A stretch of DNA of 64,000 nt, from assembly GCF_036010485.1 (NCBI RefSeq), contig NZ_CP108568.1:2254001-2318000 (forward strand), in the 5' to 3' direction. The position numbers and the translations under genes were made by a program. Shown in pieces: positions 38,523 through 47,733 of this stretch; the stretch's first letter is position 1; each line of letters begins with the position of its first letter. The notes beneath the pieces are model-generated. The model was not told the DNA's origin and ran no database searches. It saw only the letters and a program-made list of their open reading frames with translations. Source of the stretch: Streptomyces sp. NBC_01198. GTDB taxonomy: Bacteria > Actinomycetota > Actinomycetes > Streptomycetales > Streptomycetaceae.

Positions 38523-38773
38523 GTCTTCATAACATTTCGACAGAGTTTCCACCGGCTGTGAATACCGCTCGCGCTCAGCCGGTGCCGCAGCGCGTACACC
38601 ATTGGGCGCGTACGCCCAGCTTTGCACCATTCGTACGTTCCGCTTGTCACCGGACACGTGAGCGCGTGCTGGTGCCCGACGTTTGGCCAGTGCCCCCAAG
38701 GCGTGCTGGAATTCGCAGAACCCGAGCGTAGGAACGGCCTTCGTTGCGCCGTCGCCGAGAGGTTGTTGGTCCA
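38523..38773. promoter_or_regulatory. promoter region of the second conservon
   Basis: A lower-GC stretch (cttcataacatttcgac, 38524-38541) follows the terminator. The 12-mer gtgctggaattc at 38703-38714 is shared with the region upstream of cvnA1. No definite -35/-10 pair is called. No gene is seen. Confidence 0.4.
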
Positions 38774-41700
38774 GTGAGGAACACGAGGCGAGCCGAGGCG
38801 GGTGCCCAGCACGGCCCGCGGGGAAATTTCACGCCGCCCCAGCGTCCCGGGGGGATACCCGCGGACCGGACGGCCGAGCCTGCGGCACTGCCGGATCCGG
38901 GCGGCCGTTTCAGCGTGCGCAACTGGCGGGTGGCCACCCGGCTGAACGCGATCCTCCTGATACCCGTGCTCGTCGCACTGGTCTTCGGCGGCTTCCGGGT
39001 CAAGAGCTCGGTGGACACCTGGAACCAGGCCGACGACGCCGTGCGCACCGCCAACCTGGTGAGGGCCGCGGCGACCTACAGCAACGCACTGATCAACGAG
39101 CGGGACCTCACGGTGGTTCCGCTGCTCGCGGGCAAGCGCACCGACCCGGCGGTGACCAGCTCACGGGCCGCCACCGACACCGCCGCCCAGGCCTTCGACG
39201 ACGCCGCGCTGAAGATGCCGCACGACGCCGCCCTGGCACGCCGGATGGCCAACTTCCGCAGCGTGGAACCGGAGTTGGCCAACCTCCGCAAGGCCGCCTA
39301 CACCCGCCAGCTCTCCGGTGTGCAGACCGAGGAGTGGTACGTCAAGATCCAGCACCCGCTGATGGAGCTGGCCAACGAGCTGGGTTACGGCACCAGCAAC
39401 ATCACCGCCTACGGCCGTACGCTCTACGCCGCCTCGCTGTCGAAGGCCGCCGAGTCGCTGACCCGGTCGATCGGCATGCACATCCTGGTGGAGGACAGCC
39501 CCTCCAAGACCGAGCTGGCGCTGCAGAAGACCTCGCTCGGCTCGTACCACTACATGGAGGGCATCGCCCTCGAGGAGTACAACGGCGGCGGCACCGCGGC
39601 CGACGTCCAGCACCTGAAGGACGCCCAGAACGCCGCCCTGCAGAAGGGCCGCGACCAGACCGCGGCCGCGCGGGACCGGGCGGTCGCCGAGGGTCGGAAG
39701 TTCGTGGTGCCGCCCGACCTGCCCAAGATGGTCACCGAGATCGCCACCCCGGGCCGTACCGTCGCCCAGCTGCAGGCCGAGGGCATCACCCCGGAGACGT
39801 ACTTCGCCGCCTCGACGCTGTCCTTCGACGCCTACCGCACCGTCGAGGTGCGGCTCGCCGACCAGGCGGCGGGCGACGCGGCGAAGATCGCCTCCAACGC
39901 CAAGCGCGACGCGCTGCTGAACTCCGCGATCGTGGTGTTCGCGCTGATCATCGCCTTCATCGTGGCCGGCATGATGGCCCGCACCATGAGCCGCAGCATG
40001 CGGCGGCTGCGCGGGGCGGCCTTCGACATCGCCGAGAACCGGCTGCCCGGCCTGGTCGACCAGCTGTCGCGCACCGACCCGGGCCGGGTGGACACCTCGG
40101 TGGCGCCCATCCCGATCAACACCCAGGACGAGATCGGCGAGGTCGCCAGGGCCTTCGACCAGGTGCACCGCGAGGCGGTCAGGCTGGCCGCCGAGCAGGC
40201 GCTGCTGCGGGGCAACGTCAACGCGATCTTCACCAACCTCTCGCTGCGCAACCAGGGCCTCATCCAGCGCCAGCTCACGCTGATCACCGAGCTGGAGAAC
40301 AACGAGGCGGACCCGGATCAGCTGGACAGCCTGTTCAAGATGGACCACCTCGCCACCCGCATGCGCCGCAACGGCGAGAACCTGCTGGTGCTGGCCGGCG
40401 AGGAGCCGGCCAGGCAGTGGAACCAGGCGGTGCCGCTGGTGGACGTGCTGCGGGCGGCGGCCTCCGAGGTGGAGGCCTACGACCGCATCGAGCTGGTCGG
40501 CATCCCGGACAGCGACATCCACGGCAGCGCGGTCAGCGACCTGGTGCACCTGCTGGCCGAGTTGCTGGAGAACGCCACCACCTTCTCCTCGCCGCAGACC
40601 AAGGTGCGGGTCACCGCGACCCGGCTGCCGGACGGCCGGGTGATGATCGAGATCCACGACAAGGGCATCGGGCTGACCGCGGAGGACTTCGCTGACATCA
40701 ACCACAAGCTGGCCGAGCCGCCCACGGTGGACGTGGAGGTCGCCAAGCGGATGGGCCTGTTCGTGGTCGGCCGGCTGGCCGACCGGCACGGCATCCGGGT
40801 GCAGCTGCGGCCCTCCGGCGAGCAGGCCGGCACCACCTCGCTGGTGATGCTGCCCGAGCCGATCACCCACGGCGGTGGCGGCGAGGAGGAACTGGGCGAC
40901 GGCGAGAGCGACTTCACCGTGTCGCGGATGGTGCCCGAGGCGCCCGACCAGCCCGCGCTCGACGGGCCGTTCGAGGCCGCGGAGCTGAGCCGGCGCACCG
41001 CCGCGGAGCTCGGCTTCGACGACTCGCGCTACGAGCAGCCCGCGGCGCTGGGCGCCGAGGGCGCCCCCGCGCTCGACCCGGTGGGCCGTTCGCTGCGCCG
41101 CGGCGGCCGCCGGGCCCAGCTGGAGGCGGCGGTGTCCGCCGACCGCGCCGACGAGCCGCAGCCGCCGTCCCCGTACGAAGCCGGGCAGTACGGCCAGCAG
41201 CAGCCCTCGCCGTTCGAACTCCAGCCCCCACAGGGGCAGTTCGCGCAGCAGCAGGATCCGATGGACCCGGCCGGTCAGCCGCAGCAGGCCCAGGAAGGCC
41301 CCTACGAGCCCCACAGCGGCTACGAACCCGCAGGTTCGTACGACCAGAGCTTCGACGCCGGTTACCAGCAGCAGACGTACGAGCAGGGCTTCCAGGGCGG
41401 CTACGCGCAGCAGGGGTATCCGGCGCAGCAGCCGGCGGGCGTCCCCTACGAGCAGAACGGATTCTTCGCGCAGGCCTACGGACCCCAGGACGATCAGTCC
41501 GAGATGGTCTACGACCCCGGTTACGACCGTAACTTCGGTTCCGGGGACTTCAACGGGCTCCCCGAGCAGCCGTCCGAAAGCGTAGGCTCCCCCTCACTGA
41601 CGGACTCCGGACTGCCGCGCCGGGACCGGAAGCCCCACGATTCATCCCAGGATTCACCTCAGGAACAGGCTGCTCAGGAGTCGCCCGAGCCTCAGAACCA

Positions 41701-42016
41701 GCCGCAGCCGGACACGTCCGGGTGGCGGTCGAACAACGACGAGAACTGGCAGCGGGCCGAGGCGGTCCGCGAGCCGAAGGCAGGCGGGGTCACCCCGTCC
41801 GGCCTGCCACGGCGAGTGCCCAAGGCCAACCTGGTCCCGGGTACCGCGACGCAGACCCCGCAGGGCGGCCCACAGGTCTCCCGCGCACCCGAGGACGTCC
41901 GGGGCAGGTTGAGTAACCTGCGCCGTGGCGTCCAGCAAGGGCGCACTGCTGGAACTGACACGAACGGACAGGCCCCCGACAGCACCTTCGGCGGCCCCCA
42001 GAACCAGGAGCGCTAA
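38774..42016 (+). CDS. cvnA2: conservon sensor-kinase-like protein CvnA (second copy)
   Basis: A 1,080-residue paralogue of CvnA1. TM1 is at about 57-76 and the second TM (NSAIVVFALIIAFIVAGMM) near 385. The sensor region between them is only weakly similar to CvnA1. HAMP, DHLATRMRRN, LLAELLENAT and DKGIGLT (here Lys replaces Thr in the G-box) are clear. The tail is Gln/Tyr/Pro-rich, without the GQFP repeats of copy 1. GTG 38774 has GAGAGG 11 nt upstream, the same layout as cvnA1; TTG 38744 would add ten residues. Confidence 0.92.
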   Translation: MRNTRRAEAGAQHGPRGNFTPPQRPGGIPADRTAEPAALPDPGGRFSVRNWRVATRLNAILLIPVLVALVFGGFRVKSSVDTWNQADDAVRTANLVRAAATYSNALINERDLTVVPLLAGKRTDPAVTSSRAATDTAAQAFDDAALKMPHDAALARRMANFRSVEPELANLRKAAYTRQLSGVQTEEWYVKIQHPLMELANELGYGTSNITAYGRTLYAASLSKAAESLTRSIGMHILVEDSPSKTELALQKTSLGSYHYMEGIALEEYNGGGTAADVQHLKDAQNAALQKGRDQTAAARDRAVAEGRKFVVPPDLPKMVTEIATPGRTVAQLQAEGITPETYFAASTLSFDAYRTVEVRLADQAAGDAAKIASNAKRDALLNSAIVVFALIIAFIVAGMMARTMSRSMRRLRGAAFDIAENRLPGLVDQLSRTDPGRVDTSVAPIPINTQDEIGEVARAFDQVHREAVRLAAEQALLRGNVNAIFTNLSLRNQGLIQRQLTLITELENNEADPDQLDSLFKMDHLATRMRRNGENLLVLAGEEPARQWNQAVPLVDVLRAAASEVEAYDRIELVGIPDSDIHGSAVSDLVHLLAELLENATTFSSPQTKVRVTATRLPDGRVMIEIHDKGIGLTAEDFADINHKLAEPPTVDVEVAKRMGLFVVGRLADRHGIRVQLRPSGEQAGTTSLVMLPEPITHGGGGEEELGDGESDFTVSRMVPEAPDQPALDGPFEAAELSRRTAAELGFDDSRYEQPAALGAEGAPALDPVGRSLRRGGRRAQLEAAVSADRADEPQPPSPYEAGQYGQQQPSPFELQPPQGQFAQQQDPMDPAGQPQQAQEGPYEPHSGYEPAGSYDQSFDAGYQQQTYEQGFQGGYAQQGYPAQQPAGVPYEQNGFFAQAYGPQDDQSEMVYDPGYDRNFGSGDFNGLPEQPSESVGSPSLTDSGLPRRDRKPHDSSQDSPQEQAAQESPEPQNQPQPDTSGWRSNNDENWQRAEAVREPKAGGVTPSGLPRRVPKANLVPGTATQTPQGGPQVSRAPEDVRGRLSNLRRGVQQGRTAGTDTNGQAPDSTFGGPQNQER

Positions 42017-42017
42017 G

Positions 42018-42440
42018 TTGAGTCCGATGAGCCAGGCGGCACAGAACCTGAACTGGTTGATCACCAACTTCGTGGACAACACCCCCGGGGTGTCCCACAC
42101 CGTGGTGGTCTCCGCCGACGGCCTGCTGCTCGCGATGTCCGACGGATTCCCCCGCGACCGCGCCGACCAGCTCGCCGCTGTCGCCTCCGGCCTGACCTCG
42201 CTCACCGCCGGAGCCTCCCGCATCTTCGAAGGCGGCAGCGTCAACCAGACCGTCGTGGAGATGGAACGCGGATTCCTCTTCATCATGTCCGTCTCCGACG
42301 GCTCATCCCTGGCCGTACTCGCCCACCCCGAGTGCGACATCGGCCTCGTCGGCTACGAAATGGCCCTGCTCGTCGACCGCGCAGGAACCGTACTCACCCC
42401 CGACCTCAGGGCCGAACTGCAGGGCAGCCTGCTCAACTAG
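42018..42440 (+). CDS. cvnB2: roadblock/LC7-domain protein CvnB (second copy)
   Basis: A 140-residue roadblock protein, equal to CvnB1 except for residue 3 (Pro for Ala) and the last two residues (LN for MH). DNA 42025-42431 is identical to 36951-37357. TTG 42018 follows the cvnA2 stop with AGGAG 7 nt upstream. The stop codon lies in a 9-bp triplicated sequence. Confidence 0.94.
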   Translation: MSPMSQAAQNLNWLITNFVDNTPGVSHTVVVSADGLLLAMSDGFPRDRADQLAAVASGLTSLTAGASRIFEGGSVNQTVVEMERGFLFIMSVSDGSSLAVLAHPECDIGLVGYEMALLVDRAGTVLTPDLRAELQGSLLN

Positions 42441-42458
42441 CTCAACTAGCTCAACCAG
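42432..42458 (+). repeat. 9-bp triplet repeat at the cvnB2 stop
   Basis: ctcaactag, ctcaactag, ctcaaccag occur head to tail. The first copy contains the stop codon and the second supplies a back-up stop in frame. It begins exactly where identity to cvnB1 ends. Confidence 0.85.
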
Positions 42459-42536
42459 CGAACGGGCGTGCGGACGCGCCCTGGCCTCTCCCAGAGGTCC
42501 GGGCGGAGCGTCGCAGCCGTATCAGGAGGAGGACTC

Positions 42537-43112
42537 GTGAGCACGTCTCCCGGCGCAGAGCCGTATGGCAGCCCGCACCAACCGCCTGTGAACCCGTACT
42601 ACCCGTCGGCGCCGGCCCCGGAGCCCGAGCCGTACCGGCCGCCGAGGCAACCGCGCATCCAGCCGTACCAGCCACCGCAGGCCCCACCCCAGCAGGCCCC
42701 GCGCGGCGGCGGCCAGGGTGCGGCCGGCGGCGGGCAGGGCGGCGGGAACCGCGGCCGGCGCTCCCAGACACCGAGCGGGTTCGTACGCCCATACGCCATG
42801 ACCGGCGGCCGAACCAGGCCGCGCTACCAGCTCGCCATCGAGGCGCTGGTCAGTACCACCGCGGAACCCGAGCGGCTGCGTGGGCAGCTGCCGGAGCACC
42901 AGCGGATCTGCCTGCTGTGCCGGGAGGTCAAGTCGATCGCGGAGATCTCCGCGCTGCTGACCATCCCGCTCGGCGTGGTGCGGATCCTGGTGGCGGACCT
43001 GGCCGAGGCCGGCCTGGTCACGATTCACCAGCCCGGCGGCGACGAGTCCGCGGGCGGACAGCCAGATGTGACATTGCTTGAGAGGGTTCTCAGTGGACTT
43101 CGGAAGCTCTAG
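42537..43112 (+). CDS. cvnC2: DUF742 protein CvnC (second copy)
   Basis: A 191-residue DUF742 protein, longer than CvnC1 because of a Pro/Gln/Gly-rich N-terminal extension of about 75 residues. The domain from FVRPYAMTGGRTRPRY to LLERVLSGLRKL is well conserved with copy 1. GTG 42537 has a very strong AGGAGGAGG Shine-Dalgarno. It overlaps cvnD2 by 20 bp. Confidence 0.93.
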   Translation: MSTSPGAEPYGSPHQPPVNPYYPSAPAPEPEPYRPPRQPRIQPYQPPQAPPQQAPRGGGQGAAGGGQGGGNRGRRSQTPSGFVRPYAMTGGRTRPRYQLAIEALVSTTAEPERLRGQLPEHQRICLLCREVKSIAEISALLTIPLGVVRILVADLAEAGLVTIHQPGGDESAGGQPDVTLLERVLSGLRKL

Positions 43113-43671
43113 CGGCCCGGCGCGCGCCACTACTTCCGCGAAAATCGTGGTGGCGGGTGGATTCGGCGTGGGCAAGACCACGTTCGTCGGTGCCGTGTCG
43201 GAGATCAACCCGCTGCGTACCGAAGCCGTGATGACCTCCGCGTCGGCCGGCATCGACGACCTGACGCACGCGCCCGACAAGACCACCACCACGGTGGCCA
43301 TGGACTTCGGCCGGATCACCCTGGACCAGGACCTGATCCTCTACCTGTTCGGCACCCCCGGCCAGGACCGCTTCTGGTTCATGTGGGACGACCTGGTACG
43401 CGGCGCGATCGGTGCGATCGTGCTGGTCGACACCCGGCGGCTGGCCGACTGCTTCCCGGCCGTCGACTACTTCGAGAACAGCGGCCTGCCGTTCGTGATC
43501 GCGCTCAACGGCTTCGACGGCCACCAGCCCTACGGCCCCGAGGAGGTGCGCGAGGCCCTGCAGATCGGGCCCGAGGCACCCATCATCGTGACCGACGCCC
43601 GCCACCGCGGCGAGGCGAAGAGCGCGCTGATCACCCTGGTGGAGCACGCCCTGATGGCCCGGCTGCGCTAG
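43093..43671 (+). CDS. cvnD2: Ras/Gtr-like GTPase CvnD (second copy)
   Basis: A 192-residue GTPase with P-loop GFGVGKTT at residues 23-30, FGTPGQDRFWFMW and LNGFDG as in copy 1. Protein identity to CvnD1 is very high from the P-loop onward, but synonymous bases differ throughout, unlike cvnB. A perfect 16-bp hairpin follows. Confidence 0.94.
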   Translation: MDFGSSSGPARATTSAKIVVAGGFGVGKTTFVGAVSEINPLRTEAVMTSASAGIDDLTHAPDKTTTTVAMDFGRITLDQDLILYLFGTPGQDRFWFMWDDLVRGAIGAIVLVDTRRLADCFPAVDYFENSGLPFVIALNGFDGHQPYGPEEVREALQIGPEAPIIVTDARHRGEAKSALITLVEHALMARLR

Positions 43672-43687
43672 CCGGCCCCCTGCCACG

Positions 43688-43726
43688 CGCTAAGGCCCCG
43701 CACCGGGCAGGTGCGGGGCCTTAGCG
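43688..43726 (+). terminator. terminator between cvnD2 and accE
   Basis: cgctaaggccccgcac and gtgcggggccttagcg form a perfect 16-bp stem with a 7-nt loop. It lies between convergent genes and can act on both. Confidence 0.9.
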
Positions 43727-43760
43727 TGTGGAACGTGCGGCGGCCGGGGCCGCGGGTCGG

Positions 43761-43964
43761 TCAGCCCTGCCAGGAGTGCGGGGCGCGGAAGCCCGGGGTG
43801 CGCTCCAGGCGCCGCCACTTGGCGGTGGACCTGATCGGGCTCTCGGGGGCGCTGTCGCCGCCGGCGGCGGCCCTGGCGAGCAGGATCGCGGTGATCGCGG
43901 CCAGCTCCTCCGGGGCCGCGTGGCCCTTCTCGACCCGCACGAGGGAATCGGTGGGAGTGCTCAC
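43761..43964 (-). CDS. accE: acyl-CoA carboxylase epsilon subunit
   Basis: A 67-residue subunit that stimulates the carboxyltransferase of actinobacterial acetyl/propionyl-CoA carboxylase. It has the hallmarks VRVEKGHAAPEELAAITA and the C-terminal WRRLERTPGFRAPHSW. GTG 43964 has GGAG 6 nt upstream; ATG 43976 has no such signal. It follows accB by 14 bp and is clearly co-transcribed. Confidence 0.95.
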   Translation of the reverse strand: MSTPTDSLVRVEKGHAAPEELAAITAILLARAAAGGDSAPESPIRSTAKWRRLERTPGFRAPHSWQG

Positions 43965-43978
43965 TGTGGTCTCCATGG

Positions 43979-45562
43979 CTACTGGGGAGGGTTGCCGTGC
44001 TTACGCGACGGTAGATCCGCGTGCTTGGTGCGGAGCATGGACAGCGAGCTGATCAGTACCTCGCGGGTCTCCGCCGGGTCGATGACGTCGTCCACCAGGC
44101 CGCGTTCCGCGGCGTAGTAGGGATGCATCAGTTCGGCCTTGTACTCCTTGACCATGCGTGCACGCATCGCCTCGGGGTCGTCCGCGTCGGCGATCTGCCG
44201 ACGGAAGATGACGTTGGCCGCGCCTTCCGCGCCCATCACCGCGATCTCGTTGGTCGGCCACGCGTAGGTGAGGTCGGCGCCGATGGACTGGCTGTCCATC
44301 ACGATGTACGCGCCGCCATAGGCCTTGCGCAGGATCAGCGAGATCCTCGGGACGGTGGCGTTGCAGTAGGCGTAGAGCAGTTTCGCACCGTGCCTGATGA
44401 TTCCACCGTGCTCCTGTGCGACGCCCGGGAGGAAGCCGGGGACGTCCAACAGGGTGATGATCGGGATGTTGAAGGCGTCGCACATCTGCACGAAGCGGGC
44501 CGCCTTCTCCGACGCCTCGATGTCCAGCACGCCGGCGAGCGAGGCGGGCTGGTTGGCGACGATGCCGACGACCTGGCCGTCCAGCCGGGACAGCGCGCAG
44601 ATGATGTTGGTCGCCCAGCGCTCGTGGATCTCCAGGTACTCGCCGTCGTCGACGACCTCCTCGATGACCTTGTGCATGTCGTAGCCGCGGTTGCCGTCGG
44701 CCGGCACCAGGTCGAGCAGTATGTCGCCGCGCCGGTCGGCCGGGTCGTGGCACTCGACGGCGGGCGGGTTCTCCCGGTTGTTCTGCGGCAGCAGCGAGAG
44801 CAGGTAGCGGACCTCTTCGAGGCAGGTCTGCTCGTCGTCGTAGGCGAAGTGCGAGACGCCGGAGACCGAGGAGTGGACGTCGGCGCCGCCCAGACCGTTC
44901 TGGGTGATCTGCTCGCCGGTGACGGCCTGGACCACATCGGGTCCCGTGATGAACATCTGCGAGGTCTCGCGGACCATGAAGACGAAGTCGGTGAGCGCCG
45001 GTGAGTAGGCGGCGCCGCCCGCGCACGGGCCGAGCATCACGCTGATCTGCGGGATGACGCCGGAGGCGCGGGTGTTGCGCTGGAAGATGCCGCCGTAGCC
45101 GGCGAGCGCCGAGACGCCCTCCTGGATCCGGGCGCCGGCGCCGTCGTTGAGCGACACCAGCGGGGCGCCGGCCGAGATGGCCATGTCCATGATCTTGTGG
45201 ATCTTGGTGGCGTGCGCCTCGCCCAGCGCGCCGCCGAAGATCCGGAAGTCATGGGCGTAGACGAAGACCGTGCGGTCGTGGACGGTGCCCCAGCCGGTGA
45301 TCACACCGTCGGTGTAGGGCCGCTTGCCCTCCAGGCCGAAACCGGTCGCCCGGTGCCGCCGCAGCGGCTCCACCTCGCGGAAGGTGCCCTCGTCGAGCAG
45401 CAGGTCGATCCGCTCCCGGGCGGTGAGCTTGCCCTTGGCATGCTGTGCCTCGGTGGCCTTCTCGCTCGGTCCGCGGACGACCTCCGCGCGGATGGCGTGG
45501 AGTTCGGCCACCCGCCCGCGGGCGTCGTTCACCTCGGCGGGCACCTCTTGCGATGTGGTCAT
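43979..45562 (-). CDS. accB: acyl-CoA carboxylase beta (carboxyltransferase) subunit
   Basis: A 527-residue carboxyltransferase transferring CO2 from biotin to acetyl- or propionyl-CoA, giving malonyl- or methylmalonyl-CoA for fatty acids and polyketides. The crotonase-fold oxyanion motifs GGARIQEG-like (NDGAGARIQEG) and LGPCAGGAAYSPAL in the N-domain and KAYGGAYIVMDS in the C-domain are intact. TACTGT lies 6 nt before ATG 45562 on the minus strand, so the mRNA may be leaderless. With AccE it matches AccB/AccE of S. coelicolor. The biotinylated alpha subunit is elsewhere. Confidence 0.95.
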   Translation of the reverse strand: MTTSQEVPAEVNDARGRVAELHAIRAEVVRGPSEKATEAQHAKGKLTARERIDLLLDEGTFREVEPLRRHRATGFGLEGKRPYTDGVITGWGTVHDRTVFVYAHDFRIFGGALGEAHATKIHKIMDMAISAGAPLVSLNDGAGARIQEGVSALAGYGGIFQRNTRASGVIPQISVMLGPCAGGAAYSPALTDFVFMVRETSQMFITGPDVVQAVTGEQITQNGLGGADVHSSVSGVSHFAYDDEQTCLEEVRYLLSLLPQNNRENPPAVECHDPADRRGDILLDLVPADGNRGYDMHKVIEEVVDDGEYLEIHERWATNIICALSRLDGQVVGIVANQPASLAGVLDIEASEKAARFVQMCDAFNIPIITLLDVPGFLPGVAQEHGGIIRHGAKLLYAYCNATVPRISLILRKAYGGAYIVMDSQSIGADLTYAWPTNEIAVMGAEGAANVIFRRQIADADDPEAMRARMVKEYKAELMHPYYAAERGLVDDVIDPAETREVLISSLSMLRTKHADLPSRKHGNPPQ

Positions 45563-45655
45563 GCATCGACAGTACGAGCCGTGGACCGGAAAACGGGCCA
45601 TCGACTTCGTACAGTGTCCGTCGCCGCTTCATGGCGGATCCCGACAGAAACGCAC

Positions 45656-45696
45656 AACGGCGGGGTTCCGCTTTACGGCCACGGCACCCCGCCGTT
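45656..45696 (-). terminator. terminator of the CitE/malyl-CoA lyase operon
   Basis: aacggcggggt and accccgccgtt form a perfect 11-bp stem with a 19-nt loop, 36 bp beyond the stop of the gene at 45733. Confidence 0.65.
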
Positions 45697-45732
45697 CATC
45701 TGCCGCCGCCGGGCGGCGGGCGCGTGCCGCCC

Positions 45733-46602
45733 TCAGCGGCCCTCGACGGCGGCCGCCAGTGCCAGCACTCGCCTGGCCTCCTCGACGTGCAGGTTCTCGA
45801 TCATCCGGCCGTCCACGGTGACCACCCCGCGGCCCTGTGACGTGGCCTGATCGAAGGCCTCGATGATCCGCCGGGCGCGTTCGACCTCCGCGGCGGCGGG
45901 GGCGAAGATGCGGTTGCAGGGCTCCAGTTGGCGGGGATGGATGAGTGTCTTGCCGTCGAAGCCGAACTGCCGCGCTTGGAGGGTTTCCGCTTCGAAGCCG
46001 GACACATCCTGGACGTCGTTGTAGACACCGTCCAAGATGACCTTTCCGGTGGCCCGGGCCGCGAGCAGCGCCATGGACAGTGCGGTCAGCAGCGGAGCCC
46101 GGCCAGGGACGTGCTCGGCGTGCAGTTCCTTGGCCAGGTCGTTGGTGCCCATGACCAGCACGGTCAGCCGTTCGGAGGCCGCCGCGATCCGCCGGGCGTC
46201 GAACATCGCGGCGGGCGTCTCGATCATCGCCCAGACGGCCGTACGGTCCGGTGCGCCGGCCGCCTCCAGCGCGGCCACCACCGCGGCGACGGTCCCGGGG
46301 TCGTCCACCTTGGGCACCACGACCGCGTCCGGTCCCGCCTCCGCGGCCGCCCGCAGGTCGTCGGCGTGCCAGGAGGTGCCGGGCGCGTTGACCCGTACGG
46401 TCACCTCGCGGTGGCCGTACGCCCCGCTCGCGGCGGCCGCGGCGACCCGGTCCCTTGCCTCCTTCTTGGCGTCGGGGGCGACCGAGTCCTCCAGGTCGAG
46501 GATGAGGGCGTCGGTGGGGAGGGTGCGGGCCTTCTCCAGGGCGCGCTCGTTCGCGCCGGGCATGTAGAGGACGGAGCGGCGAGAGCGCGGGGTGCCGGTC
46601 AT
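45733..46602 (-). CDS. HpcH/HpaI (CitE-like) lyase or malyl-CoA thioesterase
   Basis: A 289-residue TIM-barrel protein of the citrate-lyase-beta family. It starts with [18 protein letters not shown], has [10 protein letters not shown] (metal ligands), [17 protein letters not shown] and the C-terminal [13 protein letters not shown]. It overlaps the next gene by 4 bases (ATGA). In the ethylmalonyl-CoA pathway a short paralogue beside the long malyl-CoA lyase acts as (3S)-malyl-CoA thioesterase (Mcl2); this pair fits that, but activity is inferred. Confidence 0.85.
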   Translation of the reverse strand: MTGTPRSRRSVLYMPGANERALEKARTLPTDALILDLEDSVAPDAKKEARDRVAAAAASGAYGHREVTVRVNAPGTSWHADDLRAAAEAGPDAVVVPKVDDPGTVAAVVAALEAAGAPDRTAVWAMIETPAAMFDARRIAAASERLTVLVMGTNDLAKELHAEHVPGRAPLLTALSMALLAARATGKVILDGVYNDVQDVSGFEAETLQARQFGFDGKTLIHPRQLEPCNRIFAPAAAEVERARRIIEAFDQATSQGRGVVTVDGRMIENLHVEEARRVLALAAAVEGR

Positions 46603-47669
46603 CGCCGGGCCGCCTTGTCCGCCGTGGCGTACGCCTCGGCCAGTTCCGGGTCGCGGGCGGCCAGGGCGTCCGCGAGGCCGACGACCACCTGGCACTGCTT
46701 GTAGGTGGCGTCGTCCTGCATCTTGCCGTCGATCATCACCGCACCGGTGCCGTCGCCCATCGCCTCGATCACCTGCCGCGCCCACGCCACGTCCTGCGGG
46801 GCGGGCGAGAACACCCGCCGGGCGATGGCGATCTGCACCGGGTGCAGCGTCCAGGCGCCGACGCAGCCGAGCAGGAAGGCGTTGCGGAACTGGTCCTCGC
46901 ACGCGGTGACGTCCTGGATGTCGCCGAAGGGGCCGTAGTACGGCAGGATCCCGTGCGCCGCGCAGGCGTCGACCATCCGGGCGATCGTGTAGTGCCACAG
47001 GTCCTGCTGGTACGTCAGCCGGGGCGTGTCGCCGGGGGTCTGCGGCGGATCCTGCCTGACCAGGTAGCCGGGGTGGCCGCCGCCTACCCTGGTGGTCTTC
47101 ATCCGCCGGCTGGCGGCCAGGTCGGCGGGGCCCAGGGAGATGCCCTGCATCCGGGGGCTGGCCGCGGCGATCTCCTCGACGCCGGCCACGCCGGCCGCGG
47201 TCTCCAGGATCGCGTGCACCAGGATCGGCCGGGTCAGGCCCGCCCTGGCCTCCAGCTGGGCCAGCAGCCGGTCCACATAGTGGATGTCGTGCGCGCCCTC
47301 CACCTTGGGCACCATCACGACGTCCAGCCGGTCACCGATCTCGGACACCAGGGTGACCAGGTCGTCCAGCGCCCAGGGCGAGTCCAGGCTGTTGATCCGG
47401 GTCCACAGCTGGGTGCCGCCGAAGTCGGTGGACCTGGCGACGGCGACCAGCCCCGCACGGGCGGCCTCCTTGCGGTCCGCGGCGACCGCGTCCTCCAGGT
47501 TGCCAAGCAGCACGTCCACCTGCGGTGCCAGGGCGGGGATCTTGGCTGCCATCTTCTCGTTGCCCGGATCGAAGAAGTGGATCATTCGCGAGGGCCGGAA
47601 CGGCACCTCGCGCAGGGGCTCGGGGGCCCCCACGGCAAGCGGGCGGAAGAAGTCCTTCGCCGAGCGCAT
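46599..47669 (-). CDS. L-malyl-CoA / beta-methylmalyl-CoA lyase-type protein
   Basis: A 356-residue longer CitE-family lyase. It has the N-terminal [30 protein letters not shown] (metal and CoA region), [27 protein letters not shown] and [10 protein letters not shown]. This layout matches Mcl1-type lyases that cleave malyl-CoA to acetyl-CoA and glyoxylate. It is the first gene of a two-gene operon. In many Streptomyces such genes sit with ccr and meaA; here they are next to accB instead. Confidence 0.88.
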   Translation of the reverse strand: MRSAKDFFRPLAVGAPEPLREVPFRPSRMIHFFDPGNEKMAAKIPALAPQVDVLLGNLEDAVAADRKEAARAGLVAVARSTDFGGTQLWTRINSLDSPWALDDLVTLVSEIGDRLDVVMVPKVEGAHDIHYVDRLLAQLEARAGLTRPILVHAILETAAGVAGVEEIAAASPRMQGISLGPADLAASRRMKTTRVGGGHPGYLVRQDPPQTPGDTPRLTYQQDLWHYTIARMVDACAAHGILPYYGPFGDIQDVTACEDQFRNAFLLGCVGAWTLHPVQIAIARRVFSPAPQDVAWARQVIEAMGDGTGAVMIDGKMQDDATYKQCQVVVGLADALAARDPELAEAYATADKAARR

Positions 47670-47733
47670 GCGATCTCCCGGTGGGTCGGGTCGAGGGTTC
47701 GCCGCTCACCCTATGACCGCCGGGCCGCGGAGA

